NCBI GenBank assembly: GCA_030527795.1
Contig: JAUNAB010000011.1
Location: forward strand, 1 to 64,000
Length of the DNA stretch: 64,000 bases
Direction of reading: 5' to 3'
DNA from: Pasteurellaceae bacterium
GTDB lineage: Bacteria > Pseudomonadota > Gammaproteobacteria > Enterobacterales > Pasteurellaceae
In this document: piece by piece, positions 8,002-18,200 of the stretch
Layout of the letters: each line of letters opens with the position of its first letter
How positions within the stretch are numbered: position 1 is the first letter of the stretch
The notes under the pieces: model-generated
Told to the model about the DNA's origin: nothing
What the model saw: only the letters and a program-made list of their open reading frames with translations
The model's database searches: none
Position numbers and translations under genes: made by a program

Positions 8002-8843
8002 CAAATCAAACCAAATTTAAACAAGCTCCCTTGCCGTTTATCGGGCAAAAAAGAATGTTTCTTAAACACTTTGAAAATATTCTGAACGAAAACATCGAAG
8101 GTGACGGCGAAGGCTGGACAATCATTGATACCTTTGGTGGAAGTGGCTTACTGAGCCACACGGCAAAACAGTTGAAGCCGAAAGCACGAGTTATCTATAA
8201 CGACTTTGATGGCTACGCCGAGCGATTAGCCCATATTGATGACATTAACGCCCTACGAGAGCAATTATTAACCACAATCGGTCACGCTACGTCAAAAAAT
8301 TCACGTTTACCAAAGGCATTAAAGGCAGAAATCATAAAAATCATCGACCAATTCCAAGGTTACAAAGATTTAAACTGCTTGACGAGTTGGCTATTGTTTA
8401 GTGGGCAACAAGTTGGCTCATTAGACGAACTGTATAAGAAAGATTTTTGGCATTGCGTTCGATTAAGCAATTACCCTAGTACAGAAGGTTATTTAGAAGG
8501 CGTGGAAATTGTGCGTGAGTCGTTTCATACGTTGCTGCCGCGTTTTATCTCTGATCCAAAAGCGTTGTTTGTGCTTGATCCCCCTTATTTATGCACCAAA
8601 CAGGATAGCTACAAACAGGCAACTTATTTTGATTTGATTGATTTCTTACGATTAGTCAATATTACTCGACCGCCTTACATCTTCTTCAGCTCGACTAAAA
8701 GTGAATTTGTTCGATTTATTGAGTATATGCAGGAAGAGAAAATGGATAACTGGCAGGCGTTTGAGAATGCCACAAGAATTGTGGTGAATGCCTCGGTGAG
8801 TCATTCGGGGAAATATGAAGACAATCTTGTCTATAAGTTCTAA
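7998..8843 (+). CDS. Phage D12-class DNA adenine N6-methyltransferase
   Basis: A 281-residue complete Dam-like enzyme of the D12 class, transferring methyl from S-adenosylmethionine to adenine N6. Motif X 'PLPFIGQKR' lies at residues 11-19, motif I 'DTFGGSG' at 44-50 and the catalytic DPPY at 194-197. There is no restriction gene beside it, so it is an orphan phage enzyme that probably protects phage DNA from host restriction. The target sequence is not readable. It follows com and has a hairpin over the start codon, suggesting translational control similar in logic to Mu com-mom, although the Mom modification itself is different. Confidence 0.88.
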   Translation: MANQTKFKQAPLPFIGQKRMFLKHFENILNENIEGDGEGWTIIDTFGGSGLLSHTAKQLKPKARVIYNDFDGYAERLAHIDDINALREQLLTTIGHATSKNSRLPKALKAEIIKIIDQFQGYKDLNCLTSWLLFSGQQVGSLDELYKKDFWHCVRLSNYPSTEGYLEGVEIVRESFHTLLPRFISDPKALFVLDPPYLCTKQDSYKQATYFDLIDFLRLVNITRPPYIFFSSTKSEFVRFIEYMQEEKMDNWQAFENATRIVVNASVSHSGKYEDNLVYKF

Positions 8844-8850
8844 TGAAAAC

Positions 8851-8880
8851 GGCTTAGCGTGATCACTAAGCCTTTTGTTT
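8851..8880 (+). terminator. Intrinsic terminator after the methyltransferase
   Basis: GGCTTAG (8851-8857) and CTAAGCC (8866-8872) form a 7-bp stem with an 8-nt loop followed by TTTTGTTT. It ends the rightward phage transcript; the convergent small gene ends at 8879. Confidence 0.8.
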
Positions 8881-9142
8881 AGTCTTCTAATTCAGATAAT
8901 AAACAATAAAAAGCAGGGGCAAAAGGTGCTAATGTGGAGGTAAATTTTACGACGCAATCTTTATGCCCATCTTCCACAAATCGAACATCTAAAAAAGCCA
9001 TATCGTAAATAAATGTCTGACCGCGTCCATTTGGTAGGGAATATTGAGAACCGTCAGCAATAAAACCGGCGTGTTCTTTTACCGCAACAAGGGCTAATTC
9101 TTGCATCATTTCTTGTTCTGTTCTTATTTTGAAAGTTGTCAT
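8879..9142 (-). CDS. Hypothetical prophage-edge protein
   Basis: An 87-residue product that I do not recognise. It starts MTTFKIRTEQEMM from the ATG at 9142, preceded by 'aggaaacgacaaa'; a longer reading from GTG at 9175 has no better signal. The N-terminus is Glu/Met-rich and helical, and the C-terminus mixed ('FLDVRFVEDGHKDCVVKF'). No signal peptide or membrane segment is visible. It faces the methyltransferase and is probably a prophage right-end gene. Confidence 0.6.
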   Translation of the reverse strand: MTTFKIRTEQEMMQELALVAVKEHAGFIADGSQYSLPNGRGQTFIYDMAFLDVRFVEDGHKDCVVKFTSTLAPFAPAFYCLLSELED

Positions 9143-9302
9143 TTTGTCGTTTCCTGTTTTGTTTAACGTGGTCACAGGATTACTCTGTTCGGCGGGTATA
9201 GCAAGTTCTCAATGGGAATATGAAACTGACTACGGTCGATTTAGGCTGGGGAGGGATGGACGGCTAAATAGGCGTAAAGATGTAATGCCGTTTCATTAAA
9301 TG

Positions 9303-9337
9303 AAAAAAGCAAGAAATAGAAATTATCTTGCTTTTTT
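9303..9337. terminator. Bidirectional terminator-like hairpin
   Basis: AAAAAAGCAAG (9303-9313) and CTTGCTTTTTT (9327-9337) form a perfect 11-bp inverted repeat with a 13-nt loop, with U-tracts on both strands. It lies between the prophage-edge gene and the gene remnant and may mark the prophage boundary. The stretch 9176-9302 around it shows no coding capacity that I can support, and I could not identify an attachment repeat. Confidence 0.6.
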
Positions 9338-9339
9338 AG

Positions 9340-9753
9340 GGGCGGTTATGTTGTGCGGGTTTAATCAACGGTCTTAAAAATCATCCTGATAATAATTTAA
9401 TTATTTTACAAAAATTAGGTATACGTGAACTAATTTGGAAAGAAAGGCTTTTACTCTCAGATAACATTGAAATTCATAAATATCCAGATCATGAATCTAC
9501 TCTTTATAATCATGATGGAGCATCATTATATTTAATTCAGAAATCCTTAACCAAACACTTATTAAACGAATTAATTGATAAAAAACCTTACTGGTTAGCT
9601 GATAGTATTTCTGAATTTCATCCAAGCATAAAAAATATTGGTATTACAGTTCCGTTACTGGGCTACATTCCACAAAATAACCCATCGGATTTAGAACAAG
9701 ATAGGAAACAAGCACGTAAATATGCCCTTGATAAAGAAAAAATACCGCTGTAA
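9340..9753 (+). pseudogene. 3' remnant of an unidentified gene
   Basis: An open frame of 137 codons ends at TAA 9751-9753, starts right after a stop at 9337-9339, and has no ATG, GTG or TTG start that would make sense. It encodes an ordinary-looking globular sequence (for example 'LGIRELIWKERLLLSDNIE' and 'NIGITVPLLGYIPQNNPSD'), AT-rich and protein-like in codon use. It looks like the C-terminal part of a gene cut by prophage insertion or deletion; the 5' part could lie on the other side of the prophage, outside the window. Family not recognised. Confidence 0.55.
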
Positions 9754-9756
9754 TAC

Positions 9757-9806
9757 AAAAAAACCGCGGTCAAAAAAACCTTTAAATTTTTGACCGCGGT
9801 TTTAGC
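9757..9806. terminator. Paired ACCGCGGT hairpin between convergent units
   Basis: ACCGCGGT at 9763-9770 and 9793-9800, each with the A-rich side inward (AACCGCGGTCAAAAA ... TTTTTGACCGCGGTT), 30 bp apart. The arms pair over about 15 bp and leave U-tracts on both strands, so the element can stop transcription from the left and from bcr on the right. It is the leftmost copy of the dispersed motif and sits just outside the prophage. Confidence 0.75.
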
Positions 9807-9828
9807 TATTGATTTATACGTTTTTCTG

Positions 9829-11013
9829 TTACGTACGATAGGTTAAAAAATAATAAAAAAATACAGCAAGCACCACACAGCCCGACATAGTCAAAAGCAT
9901 TGGTGCAGCACTCTCCATTTTCATTGAAGCGACTAATGCCCCCACCGCTGAACCTAAACCAAAACGCACACAACCCGTTAAGGAATTTGCGGTACCCGCC
10001 ATTGTGGGAAAATGTTCCAAAATAGATGCCATTGAATTAGATGAAATTAAGGAAATTTGCCCCACGAACAACATAATGCCAACCGCCATTGCCCAAAATC
10101 CAAGATCAAATAACGCCACTAACGCAAGCCAAATTCCTGCGATCAACTGAATAGCTAACCCAATTTGCATCATTCGTTCTGCCCCAACACGTTGCACTAA
10201 ACGCCCGTTGGTAATGGATCCAATCGTCATTACGGCAATATTGCCCATAAAGAAAAAGCCAAAATGATCCACTTGCACGCCGTACAAACCGATATAAACG
10301 ATTGAACCTGCGGTCAAAAATGCGAACATTCCGCCAAAGCCTAACCCAGATGAAAGCATATAGCCTAGCACTTCTTTGTGTTTCCATACCGTAATGAAAT
10401 TGCGAATAACCAGATTTAAACGCAGTGGAATACGATTTTCACGTTGGTGCGTTTCGGGAATCAAGAAGAAAACCAATATCGCACTGATAAATCCCATAAA
10501 CGCAATCACATAAAATACCGAATGCCAATGGAAAAATTTCACTAAATAACCGCCCATAATTGGGGCAACTAAGGGGGCGACCATTACCACTAATGTCATC
10601 GCTGACATCACTTGTGAAAGTTGATTTTTTTGGAATAGATCACGCAACAACGCACCGACTAGCACCACAGGAGCGGCACCGAAGAAGCCTTGAAGAAAAC
10701 GATAAAAGGTAAAACTGCCGATATGATCAACATTAGTGAGCAAAAATGCGGTCACGGCACTGACGATAACGCCCAGTAAAATGATTGGTTTACGCCCATA
10801 GCTATCGCCCACAGGCCCCCAAAATAATTGCCCAACGGTTAAACCAAAACTAAACCAAGTTAGCGTTTTTTGCACCTGTTCAGGCTCAATATGTAAATCC
10901 TGTGCGATATTTAAGAACGAAGGCAAATACATATCCACGCCCAAAGGGGGCAGCATTGATAAAATGCCGAGCGTGACAATAAAAATAAAACTGACTTTTT
11001 TCACTTGTTGCAT
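9829..11013 (-). CDS. bcr: Bcr/CflA-family multidrug efflux transporter
   Basis: A 394-residue major facilitator with 12 predicted membrane helices that exports drugs (bicyclomycin, sulfonamides in E. coli) using the proton gradient. The N-terminal 'LGVDMYLPSFLNIAQDL' and loop 2-3 motif A 'GPVGDSYGRKP' mark the DHA1 Bcr/CflA subfamily; motif C-like 'GALLRDLF' follows. It lies 8 bp downstream of rsuA on the same strand, as in Haemophilus influenzae (HI1242-HI1243), so they are probably cotranscribed. Substrates here are not known. Confidence 0.92.
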   Translation of the reverse strand: MQQVKKVSFIFIVTLGILSMLPPLGVDMYLPSFLNIAQDLHIEPEQVQKTLTWFSFGLTVGQLFWGPVGDSYGRKPIILLGVIVSAVTAFLLTNVDHIGSFTFYRFLQGFFGAAPVVLVGALLRDLFQKNQLSQVMSAMTLVVMVAPLVAPIMGGYLVKFFHWHSVFYVIAFMGFISAILVFFLIPETHQRENRIPLRLNLVIRNFITVWKHKEVLGYMLSSGLGFGGMFAFLTAGSIVYIGLYGVQVDHFGFFFMGNIAVMTIGSITNGRLVQRVGAERMMQIGLAIQLIAGIWLALVALFDLGFWAMAVGIMLFVGQISLISSNSMASILEHFPTMAGTANSLTGCVRFGLGSAVGALVASMKMESAAPMLLTMSGCVVLAVFFYYFLTYRT

Positions 11014-11021
11014 AATTTTCC

Positions 11022-11714
11022 TTAAAACGACTCAATTTCTTCTGCAGTTAAGGCACGATACTCACCTTCTTGTAATGATTGATCTAGCACGATCGACCCA
11101 ATTCGCCAACGATGTAATGCCACCACTTTATTACCCAATGCGGCAAACATTCGTTTTACCTGATGATAACGCCCTTCGCTGATCGTTAAATTGACATTGT
11201 AATCATCAAGAATTTCAAGTTGTGCGGGTTGGGTTGGCGTTTTTTCGCCACGTAATAAAATGCCTGTTTCGCACGATTGTTGATAATGGGCTTCCACAGG
11301 ATCGACAAGGGTAACCAAATAGGTTTTTTCACAATGGTATTTTGGCGAGGTAATACGGTGCGACCATTGCCCGTCATCAGTTAATAACACTAGCCCCGTG
11401 GTATCCACATCTAAACGCCCTACACTATGCAAGCGATTAAGTAGCAGATAATCAAAAAACTGATAAACCGTTGGATAATCGCCATCATCATGTGAACACA
11501 CATAACCCGCGGGCTTATAAAGCATAAAATATTGCTTGCCTTCTAGCCATTGCAAAGCTTGATCCTGCCAAATAATCGCATCTTGTGCATTCACTTTTCG
11601 TGCACCGCTTTTCTCAACCGCCCCATTTATCAACACTTCGCCTTGCCGTAATACTTTTGCCGCTTGCGAACGCGTTAAACCCGTTTGCTCGGCTAAAAAT
11701 TTATCTAATCGCAT
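11022..11714 (-). CDS. rsuA: 16S rRNA pseudouridine-516 synthase
   Basis: A 230-residue RsuA enzyme that isomerises U516 of 16S rRNA. The N-terminal S4-like RNA-binding domain ('MRLDKFLAEQTGLTRSQA') is followed by the catalytic domain with 'GRLDVDTTGLVLLTDDG', where the Asp is the nucleophile, and 'SEGRYHQVKRMFAALGN'. I start at the ATG 11714, giving the family N-terminus; an ATG three codons earlier adds nothing conserved. It forms a likely unit with bcr. The upstream 284-bp gap to maeB carries one motif copy and the divergent promoters. Confidence 0.93.
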   Translation of the reverse strand: MRLDKFLAEQTGLTRSQAAKVLRQGEVLINGAVEKSGARKVNAQDAIIWQDQALQWLEGKQYFMLYKPAGYVCSHDDGDYPTVYQFFDYLLLNRLHSVGRLDVDTTGLVLLTDDGQWSHRITSPKYHCEKTYLVTLVDPVEAHYQQSCETGILLRGEKTPTQPAQLEILDDYNVNLTISEGRYHQVKRMFAALGNKVVALHRWRIGSIVLDQSLQEGEYRALTAEEIESF

Positions 11715-11773
11715 TGTGTACATCGTCTAACCAATAAAACGCGTTATTCTACTCTATTCAGCCGAAATCACCA

Positions 11774-11790
11774 AAACCGCGGTCAAAAAA
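11774..11790. repeat. Single ACCGCGGTCAAAAA motif
   Basis: An unpaired copy (8-mer core at 11776-11783) followed by AAAAAATTTT in the rsuA-maeB gap. The Haemophilus-like A-rich flank is on the right. Further right, 'TATAAT' near 11924 is a plausible -10 element for maeB, but I see no good -35. Confidence 0.7.
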
Positions 11791-12007
11791 TTTTGTGTTT
11801 TTTCTAGCAAAAGGATTTTGGCAATGTTGATAAAATCATCTACGATGTGAATCTACACAACGATATATAAAGCAAGGATATAAAAAATTTGCCTTAGCTC
11901 ACATTTTTCAACGCCTTTTTTGCTTATAATCATCTCGTGCAGTTCAACTCACCTGAGAAATTTTTCGCAATTTGCGATACCAACATAACGATAAATAAGG
12001 ATAACTT

Positions 12008-14269
12008 ATGGACGATAAATTACGCCAAGCGGCACTTGACTTTCACGAATTCCCACAACCAGGAAAAATTCAAGTTTGCCCAACCAAATCACTTGCCACC
12101 CAACGCGATCTCGCATTAGCTTATTCCCCTGGTGTTGCTGCCCCTTGTTTAGCCATTCAAGCCGATCCCGCAAACGCCTATCGCTATACCGCACGAGGCA
12201 ATTTAGTTGCTGTTATTTCCAATGGTTCAGCCGTACTAGGCTTAGGTAATATTGGTGCATTAGCAGGTAAACCCGTAATGGAAGGGAAAGGCGTATTATT
12301 TAAAAAATTCGCTGGCGTTGATGTGTTTGATATTGAAATTGATGAAAAAGATCCAGACAAATTAATTGATATTATTGCTTCCCTTGAACCCACTTTTGGT
12401 GGCATTAACTTAGAAGATATTAAAGCCCCCGAATGTTTTTACATTGAACGCACCTTGCGTGAACGGATGAAAATCCCTGTTTTCCACGACGACCAACACG
12501 GCACCGCCATTATTAGTGCCGCAGCCGTGCTAAATGGCTTACGCATTGTGAATAAAAAAATTGACTCAGTGAAATTAGTGGCATCGGGTGCGGGTGCAGC
12601 GTCCATTGCGTGCTTGAACTTATTAGTGAATTTAGGAATGAAACGTGAAAATATCACGGTTTGTGATTCAAAAGGAGTGATTTATCAAGGTCGTGATGAC
12701 CGTATGGATGAAACCAAAAAACACTATGCTATTCAAGATAATGGCACCCGAACCTTAGCCGATGCAATACCCAATGCGGATATTTTCCTTGGCTGTTCCG
12801 CTGCAGGCGCACTCACGCAAGAAATGGTCAAAACAATGGGACCTAGCCCATTAATTCTTGCCTTAGCTAACCCAGAACCTGAAATCACACCGCCTGAAGC
12901 CAAAGCAGTTCGCCCTGATGCCATCGTGTGTACGGGCCGATCCGACTATCCAAACCAAGTGAACAATGTGCTTTGCTTCCCATTTATTTTCCGCGGTGCA
13001 TTAGATGTGGCTGCCACAGCCATTAATGAAGAAATGAAAATGGCAGCCGTGCGTGCAATTGCTGATTTAGCCTTAGCGGAACAAAGCGAAGTCGTTTCAT
13101 CCGCTTATGGCGAAAATGAAATTACCTTTGGCCCAGATTATATTATTCCTAAACCTTTTGATCCTCGGTTGATTATTCGCATCGCCCCTGCGGTCGCCAA
13201 AGCGGCAATGGATAGCGGTGTGGCAACCAAACCGATTGACGATTTTGAAAGCTATATTGAGCAACTCACGCAATTTGTGTATAAAACCAATTTGTTTATG
13301 AAACCAGTGTTCAATCAAGCGAAAAAAGACAAAAAACGGGTGTTATTAACCGACGGTGAAGATCCACGTGTCTTGCACGCCGTACAAGAAATTGCAACCT
13401 TAGGATTAGCCAAACCGATTTTAATCGGTCGTCCGTCTGTTATTGAACAACGCATTAAAAAATTAGGGCTAAAAATTACCCAAGGCAACGATTTTGAAAT
13501 CGTCAATAGCGACAATGATGAACGCTATTACGAATGTTGGTCACTCTATTACAATAAATTAAAACGCCAAGGCGTCACACAAAGTATTGCCAAACGAAAA
13601 ATTCTCAATAATCCGACCGCGATCGGTGCAACCTTATTAGAATTAGGGTATGCCGATGCAATGCTATGTGGATTAGACGGGGTTTATGCGTCAAGTTTAC
13701 GCACTATCCAAGACATTATTGGCGTGCAACAAAATGAAGTGGCGGCAACAGTGAATGGCTTAGTGCTTGCCAGTGGCAATCTCTTTATTGCCGATACCTT
13801 CGTTAATCAAGATCCGAGTGCTGAACAACTGGCAAAAATTACCATTATGGCTGCCCAAGAAGTTCGCCGTTTCGGCATTGAACCGCAGGTTGCTTTGATT
13901 TCTCATTCTAATTTCGGTACATCAGATCATCTAAGTGCATTAAAAATGCGTGAAGTGCTTGCACTCATCAAACAACAGATGCCTGAACTGATTATTGACG
14001 GCGAAATGCACGCGGATCTCGCATTAAACCCAACGTTGCGTAATAGCATTATGCCTGATAGCCCGTTAAAAGGATCGGCAAACTTGCTCATTATGCCAAA
14101 TATGGAAAGTGCACGTATTAGCCTGAATTTATTACAAGGGGTTGAAACGCCAATTACAATTGGTCCTATCTTAATGGGAATGAAAAAACCTGCACAAATT
14201 CTCAGCAATGAAAGTTCAACACGTCGTATCATTAATATGATCGCCATTGCTGCGGTAAAAGCACAATAA
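12008..14269 (+). CDS. maeB: NADP-dependent malic enzyme with phosphotransacetylase-like domain
   Basis: A 753-residue MaeB-type enzyme that decarboxylates malate to pyruvate and makes NADPH. The malic part (about 1-425) shows 'YSPGVAAPC', 'EDIKAPECF' (136-144), 'FHDDQHGT' (159-166) and the nucleotide-binding GAGAAS (194-199). The C-terminal part (about 430-753) resembles phosphotransacetylase and in E. coli is regulatory (acetyl-CoA) rather than catalytic. Length matches E. coli MaeB (759). The start is preceded by 'aaggataact'. A clear terminator follows. Confidence 0.95.
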   Translation: MDDKLRQAALDFHEFPQPGKIQVCPTKSLATQRDLALAYSPGVAAPCLAIQADPANAYRYTARGNLVAVISNGSAVLGLGNIGALAGKPVMEGKGVLFKKFAGVDVFDIEIDEKDPDKLIDIIASLEPTFGGINLEDIKAPECFYIERTLRERMKIPVFHDDQHGTAIISAAAVLNGLRIVNKKIDSVKLVASGAGAASIACLNLLVNLGMKRENITVCDSKGVIYQGRDDRMDETKKHYAIQDNGTRTLADAIPNADIFLGCSAAGALTQEMVKTMGPSPLILALANPEPEITPPEAKAVRPDAIVCTGRSDYPNQVNNVLCFPFIFRGALDVAATAINEEMKMAAVRAIADLALAEQSEVVSSAYGENEITFGPDYIIPKPFDPRLIIRIAPAVAKAAMDSGVATKPIDDFESYIEQLTQFVYKTNLFMKPVFNQAKKDKKRVLLTDGEDPRVLHAVQEIATLGLAKPILIGRPSVIEQRIKKLGLKITQGNDFEIVNSDNDERYYECWSLYYNKLKRQGVTQSIAKRKILNNPTAIGATLLELGYADAMLCGLDGVYASSLRTIQDIIGVQQNEVAATVNGLVLASGNLFIADTFVNQDPSAEQLAKITIMAAQEVRRFGIEPQVALISHSNFGTSDHLSALKMREVLALIKQQMPELIIDGEMHADLALNPTLRNSIMPDSPLKGSANLLIMPNMESARISLNLLQGVETPITIGPILMGMKKPAQILSNESSTRRIINMIAIAAVKAQ

Positions 14270-14285
14270 AACCACAGGCTTTCGT

Positions 14286-14313
14286 CCCCCATTAACAATG
14301 GGGGATTTTTTAT
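14286..14313 (+). terminator. Intrinsic terminator of maeB
   Basis: CCCCCATT (14286-14293) and AATGGGGG (14297-14304) form a perfect 8-bp stem with a 3-nt loop, followed by ATTTTTTATTT. Confidence 0.9.
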
Positions 14314-14342
14314 TTAACAAATTAAAATAACAGGCAAGTCCT

Positions 14343-14378
14343 TGACAAAAAATCCGCATTTTTAATGATCTTAATCAA
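14343..14378 (+). promoter_or_regulatory. sodA promoter region with FNR-like box
   Basis: TTGACA at 14343-14348 is a good -35 hexamer. ATGATcttaATCAA at 14365-14378 differs by one base from the FNR consensus TTGATnnnnATCAA and would overlap the promoter, consistent with anaerobic repression of sodA as known in E. coli. The exact -10 is not clear to me. Confidence 0.45.
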
Positions 14379-14428
14379 ATAATCTGCTAAAATTTTTTCA
14401 ATTTTAACCCAACAAAAGGAAAGAAAAA

Positions 14429-15091
14429 ATGACTTACACTCTACCAGAATTAGGTTATGCTTACGATGCATTAGAACCGCATTTTGATGCACAAACAATG
14501 GAAATTCACCACAGTAAACATCACCAAACCTATGTGAATAACGCAAATGCCGTATTAGAAAATTCACCTGAACTTGCTGAATTTACTCAAGGTTGCCCAG
14601 GTTCATTTCTAAAACATCTTGCACAAGTGCAAAAAATTGCCCCAGAAAAATTTACTGCATTACGCAACAATGTTGGCGGTCACGCTAACCACAGCTTATT
14701 TTGGAAATCATTAAAAACAGGCACCACGCTACAAGGTGCACTCAAAGCGGCAATCGAACGCGATTTTGGTTCAGTTGATGCCTTTAAAGCGGAATTTGAA
14801 AAAGCCGCAGCCACCCGTTTCGGTTCAGGTTGGGCGTGGTTAGTCGTATTAGATGATTGCAAATTAGCCGTGGTATCAACAGCAAACCAAGATTCACCAT
14901 TAATGGGCAAAGAAATTGCGGGTTGTGAAGGCACGCCAATTTTTGGTTTAGACGTTTGGGAACACGCCTACTACTTAAAATTCCAAAACCGTCGTCCTGA
15001 CTACATCAAAGCGTTTTGGGACGTAGTAAACTGGGATTTTGCCAACGAACGTTTTGAGAAAGCAGTCAACAGCTGTAATTGTGTAAAATAA
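14429..15091 (+). CDS. sodA: Manganese superoxide dismutase
   Basis: A 220-residue Fe/Mn superoxide dismutase that converts superoxide to hydrogen peroxide and oxygen in the cytoplasm. Metal ligands are H27 ('MEIHHSKHH'), the His of '[10 protein letters not shown]', and Asp and His of '[10 protein letters not shown]'. '[13 protein letters not shown]' with its Gln is the manganese-type signature. The ribosome binding site is 'aaaggaaag'. The C-terminus ends in an uncommon CxC tail ('NSCNCVK') not present in E. coli SodA; its meaning is unknown. An ACCGCGGT hairpin follows. Confidence 0.95.
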   Translation: MTYTLPELGYAYDALEPHFDAQTMEIHHSKHHQTYVNNANAVLENSPELAEFTQGCPGSFLKHLAQVQKIAPEKFTALRNNVGGHANHSLFWKSLKTGTTLQGALKAAIERDFGSVDAFKAEFEKAAATRFGSGWAWLVVLDDCKLAVVSTANQDSPLMGKEIAGCEGTPIFGLDVWEHAYYLKFQNRRPDYIKAFWDVVNWDFANERFEKAVNSCNCVK

Positions 15092-15113
15092 TCGGCTAAC
15101 TGTCCTGATTTGC

Positions 15114-15162
15114 TAAAAACCGCGGTCAAAAATTCAAACGTTTTTTTGATCGCGGTTTTTTA
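15114..15162 (+). terminator. Motif-pair hairpin after sodA
   Basis: ACCGCGGT at 15119-15126 with a decayed partner GATCGCGGT near 15149-15157, about 30 bp apart, followed by TTTTTTATC. It serves as a rightward terminator between sodA and purL. One arm has a C-to-T change relative to the core. Confidence 0.75.
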
Positions 15163-15255
15163 TCGCATTAAAAAGCAATCGTTTGCGTTAATAGGACAAC
15201 TTCCGCTATAATGCCGTTGAATTTTACTCACTTTTGTTTATTTAAGGTAATGCCA

Positions 15256-18200
15256 ATGTTTCAACTCTTTCGTGGCTCGCCCGCCCTTTCTGACTTCCGT
15301 TTAGCACAGCTCACCCAACGCTTTCAGCAAGCCAATTTACCGATTAAATCTTGCTATGCAGAATACCTGCATTTCGCCGATTTGAATGCCAAGTTAAGCG
15401 AAGTAGAAACGCAAGAGTTAGTTCAACTCTTACATTACGGACCCACTCTGACACAACACGAACCAGTGGGCGAATGCTTTATCATCATTCCACGCATTGG
15501 CACGATTTCATCTTGGTCATCGAAAGCCACAGATATCGCTCATAATTGTGGTTTAAATAAAGTACAACGGTTAGAACGTGGGCTGGCGTATTATTTTACC
15601 TTTACGCGACCACTTACCGAAAATGAACAAAATCAATTAGTTAGTCATTTATACGATCGAATGATGGAAAGTGTCATTCGTTCGCCTGAACAAGCCCAAC
15701 AGCTTTTTGAGCAACAAGAACCAACGCCATTTACAACCGTTGATATTCTCTCAGGCGGTCGTCAAGCCTTAGAACAAGCAAACAGCACCTTAGGTCTCGC
15801 CTTAGCCGAAGATGAAATTGATTATTTGGTGGAAAATTTCCGCAAACTTGCGCGTAATCCACACGATATTGAATTATATATGTTTGCCCAAGCTAACTCA
15901 GAGCATTGCCGCCACAAGATTTTTAATGCCGATTGGGTCATTGATGGCGAAAAACAGGAAAAATCCTTGTTCAAAATGATTAAAAACACCTTTGAACAAA
16001 CCCCTAATTATGTTCTATCCGCATATAAAGACAATGCGGCAGTAATGGAAGGTTCAACCGTGGGGCGTTTTTTCCCCGATCAGGATGGGCAATATCGCTA
16101 TCACAATGAAGATGCACATATTTTGATGAAAGTGGAAACCCATAATCACCCAACCGCTATTTCGCCATTCCCAGGTGCGGCAACAGGTTCAGGTGGAGAA
16201 ATTCGCGATGAAGGGGCAACAGGACGTGGTGCGAAACCGAAAACAGGGCTTGTTGGTTTCTCCGTGTCAAATTTATGTATCCCCAATTTTACTCAACCTT
16301 GGGAAAATCCATTATCCAAACCGAGCCGTATCGCCTCTGCCTTAGAGATTATGTTGGAAGGTCCACTTGGCGGTGCTGCCTTTAATAATGAATTTGGTCG
16401 CCCCGCTTTATTGGGCTACTTCCGTACCTATGAAGAAAAAGTCAATAGCTTCGGTGGCGAAGAAGTACGTGGCTACCATAAACCGATTATGTTGGCTGGT
16501 GGCATTGGCAATATTCGTGCGGAACATGTCAAAAAAGGCGATATTCCCGTTGGTGCAAAATTAATTGTGCTAGGTGGACCTGCGATGAATATCGGTTTAG
16601 GCGGTGGTGCGGCATCGTCTATGGCATCGGGCAAATCTAAAGAAAATTTAGATTTTGCATCCGTGCAACGTGATAATCCTGAAATGGAACGCCGTTGCCA
16701 AGAAGTGATTGACCGCTGTTGGCAACTTGGCGATCGCAATCCAATCGCTTTCATTCACGATGTGGGTGCAGGTGGACTATCAAATGCCATGCCTGAACTC
16801 GTACACGACGGTGGTCGCGGTGGGAAATTTGAACTGCGCAACATCCTATGCGATGAACGGGGAATGTCGCCCTTAGAAATTTGGTGTAATGAATCACAAG
16901 AACGTTACGTGCTTGCCGTTGCCCCTGAAAATTTAGCCACCTTTGAAGAGCTATGTCGCCGTGAACGTGCACCTTATGCCGTCATTGGCACAGCAACGGA
17001 AGAGTTGCAACTGACCCTACACGATGATTACTTCCATAATAATCCAATTGACTTGCCAATGAATGTGTTGCTTGGCAAAACACCAAAAATGACACGTGAT
17101 GTTCAATCAACACAGATTAAGCATACCCCGCTCGCACCACAGCAAATTGATTTGAAAGAAGCATTACAACGGGTATTACGTTTGCCTGTGGTCGCCGAAA
17201 AAACCTTTCTCATCACCATTGGTGACCGCTCTGTAACGGGAATGGTTGCACGCGATCAAATGGTTGGACCTTGGCAAATCCCTGTTTCCGATGTTGCGGT
17301 AACCACCGCCAGTTTAGACAGTTATCACGGCGAAGCAATGTCAATGGGCGAACGTGCGCCTGTGGCATTACTTGACTTTGCCGCATCTGCTCGCTTAGCG
17401 GTAGCAGAAAGTCTTACCAATATCGCTGCCACCAATATTGGCGACATTCAACGTATCAAACTGTCAGCGAACTGGATGTCCGCGGCAGGACACCCAGGCG
17501 AAGATGCAGGATTATATCAAGCAGTCAAAGCCGTAGGCGAAGAGCTTTGCCCACAACTTGGTTTAACCATTCCCGTGGGAAAAGATTCCATGTCAATGAA
17601 AACCACTTGGTGTGAAAATGGCGAACAACAATCTGTTACCTCTCCGTTATCCTTAGTGATTAGTGCCTTCGCTCGCGTGGAAGATGTACGGAAAACCGTT
17701 ACCCCACAACTGCGTACAGACAAAGGCGATAGCCGTTTATTATTGATTGATCTTGGTGCAGGGCAAAATCGCCTAGGAGCATCAGCCTTAGCTCAAGTAT
17801 ATAAACAGCTTGGCGATAAACCTGCCGATGTTGTTGATACTCACAGCTTGAAAAATTTCTTTAATGCGATGCAAGACTTAGTTCAACAGCAAAAACTGTT
17901 GGCTTATCACGATCGCTCAGACGGCGGTTTAATCGTTACCTTAGCTGAAATGGTATTTGCAGGGCATTGTGGCGTAGCAATTGATATTCAACCCTTGGGT
18001 AACGATGATCTCGCGGTTTTATTTAACGAAGAATTAGGTACGGTTATTCAAGTTCCCACAGCTGATTTAGATTCAGTACAAGCAGTGTTACAACATTATC
18101 AACTGCAAGAATTAACTCACGATATCGGTACTATCACGCAAAAAGATTGTATTGAAATTAAACGTGGGGATAAGGTTGTTCTCAGCGAAAAACGTAGCGA

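Noticed and set aside
9176..9340. Prophage attachment site
   Set aside because: Only one end of the prophage is in the window and no repeat or tRNA end lies here, so an att core cannot be defined.
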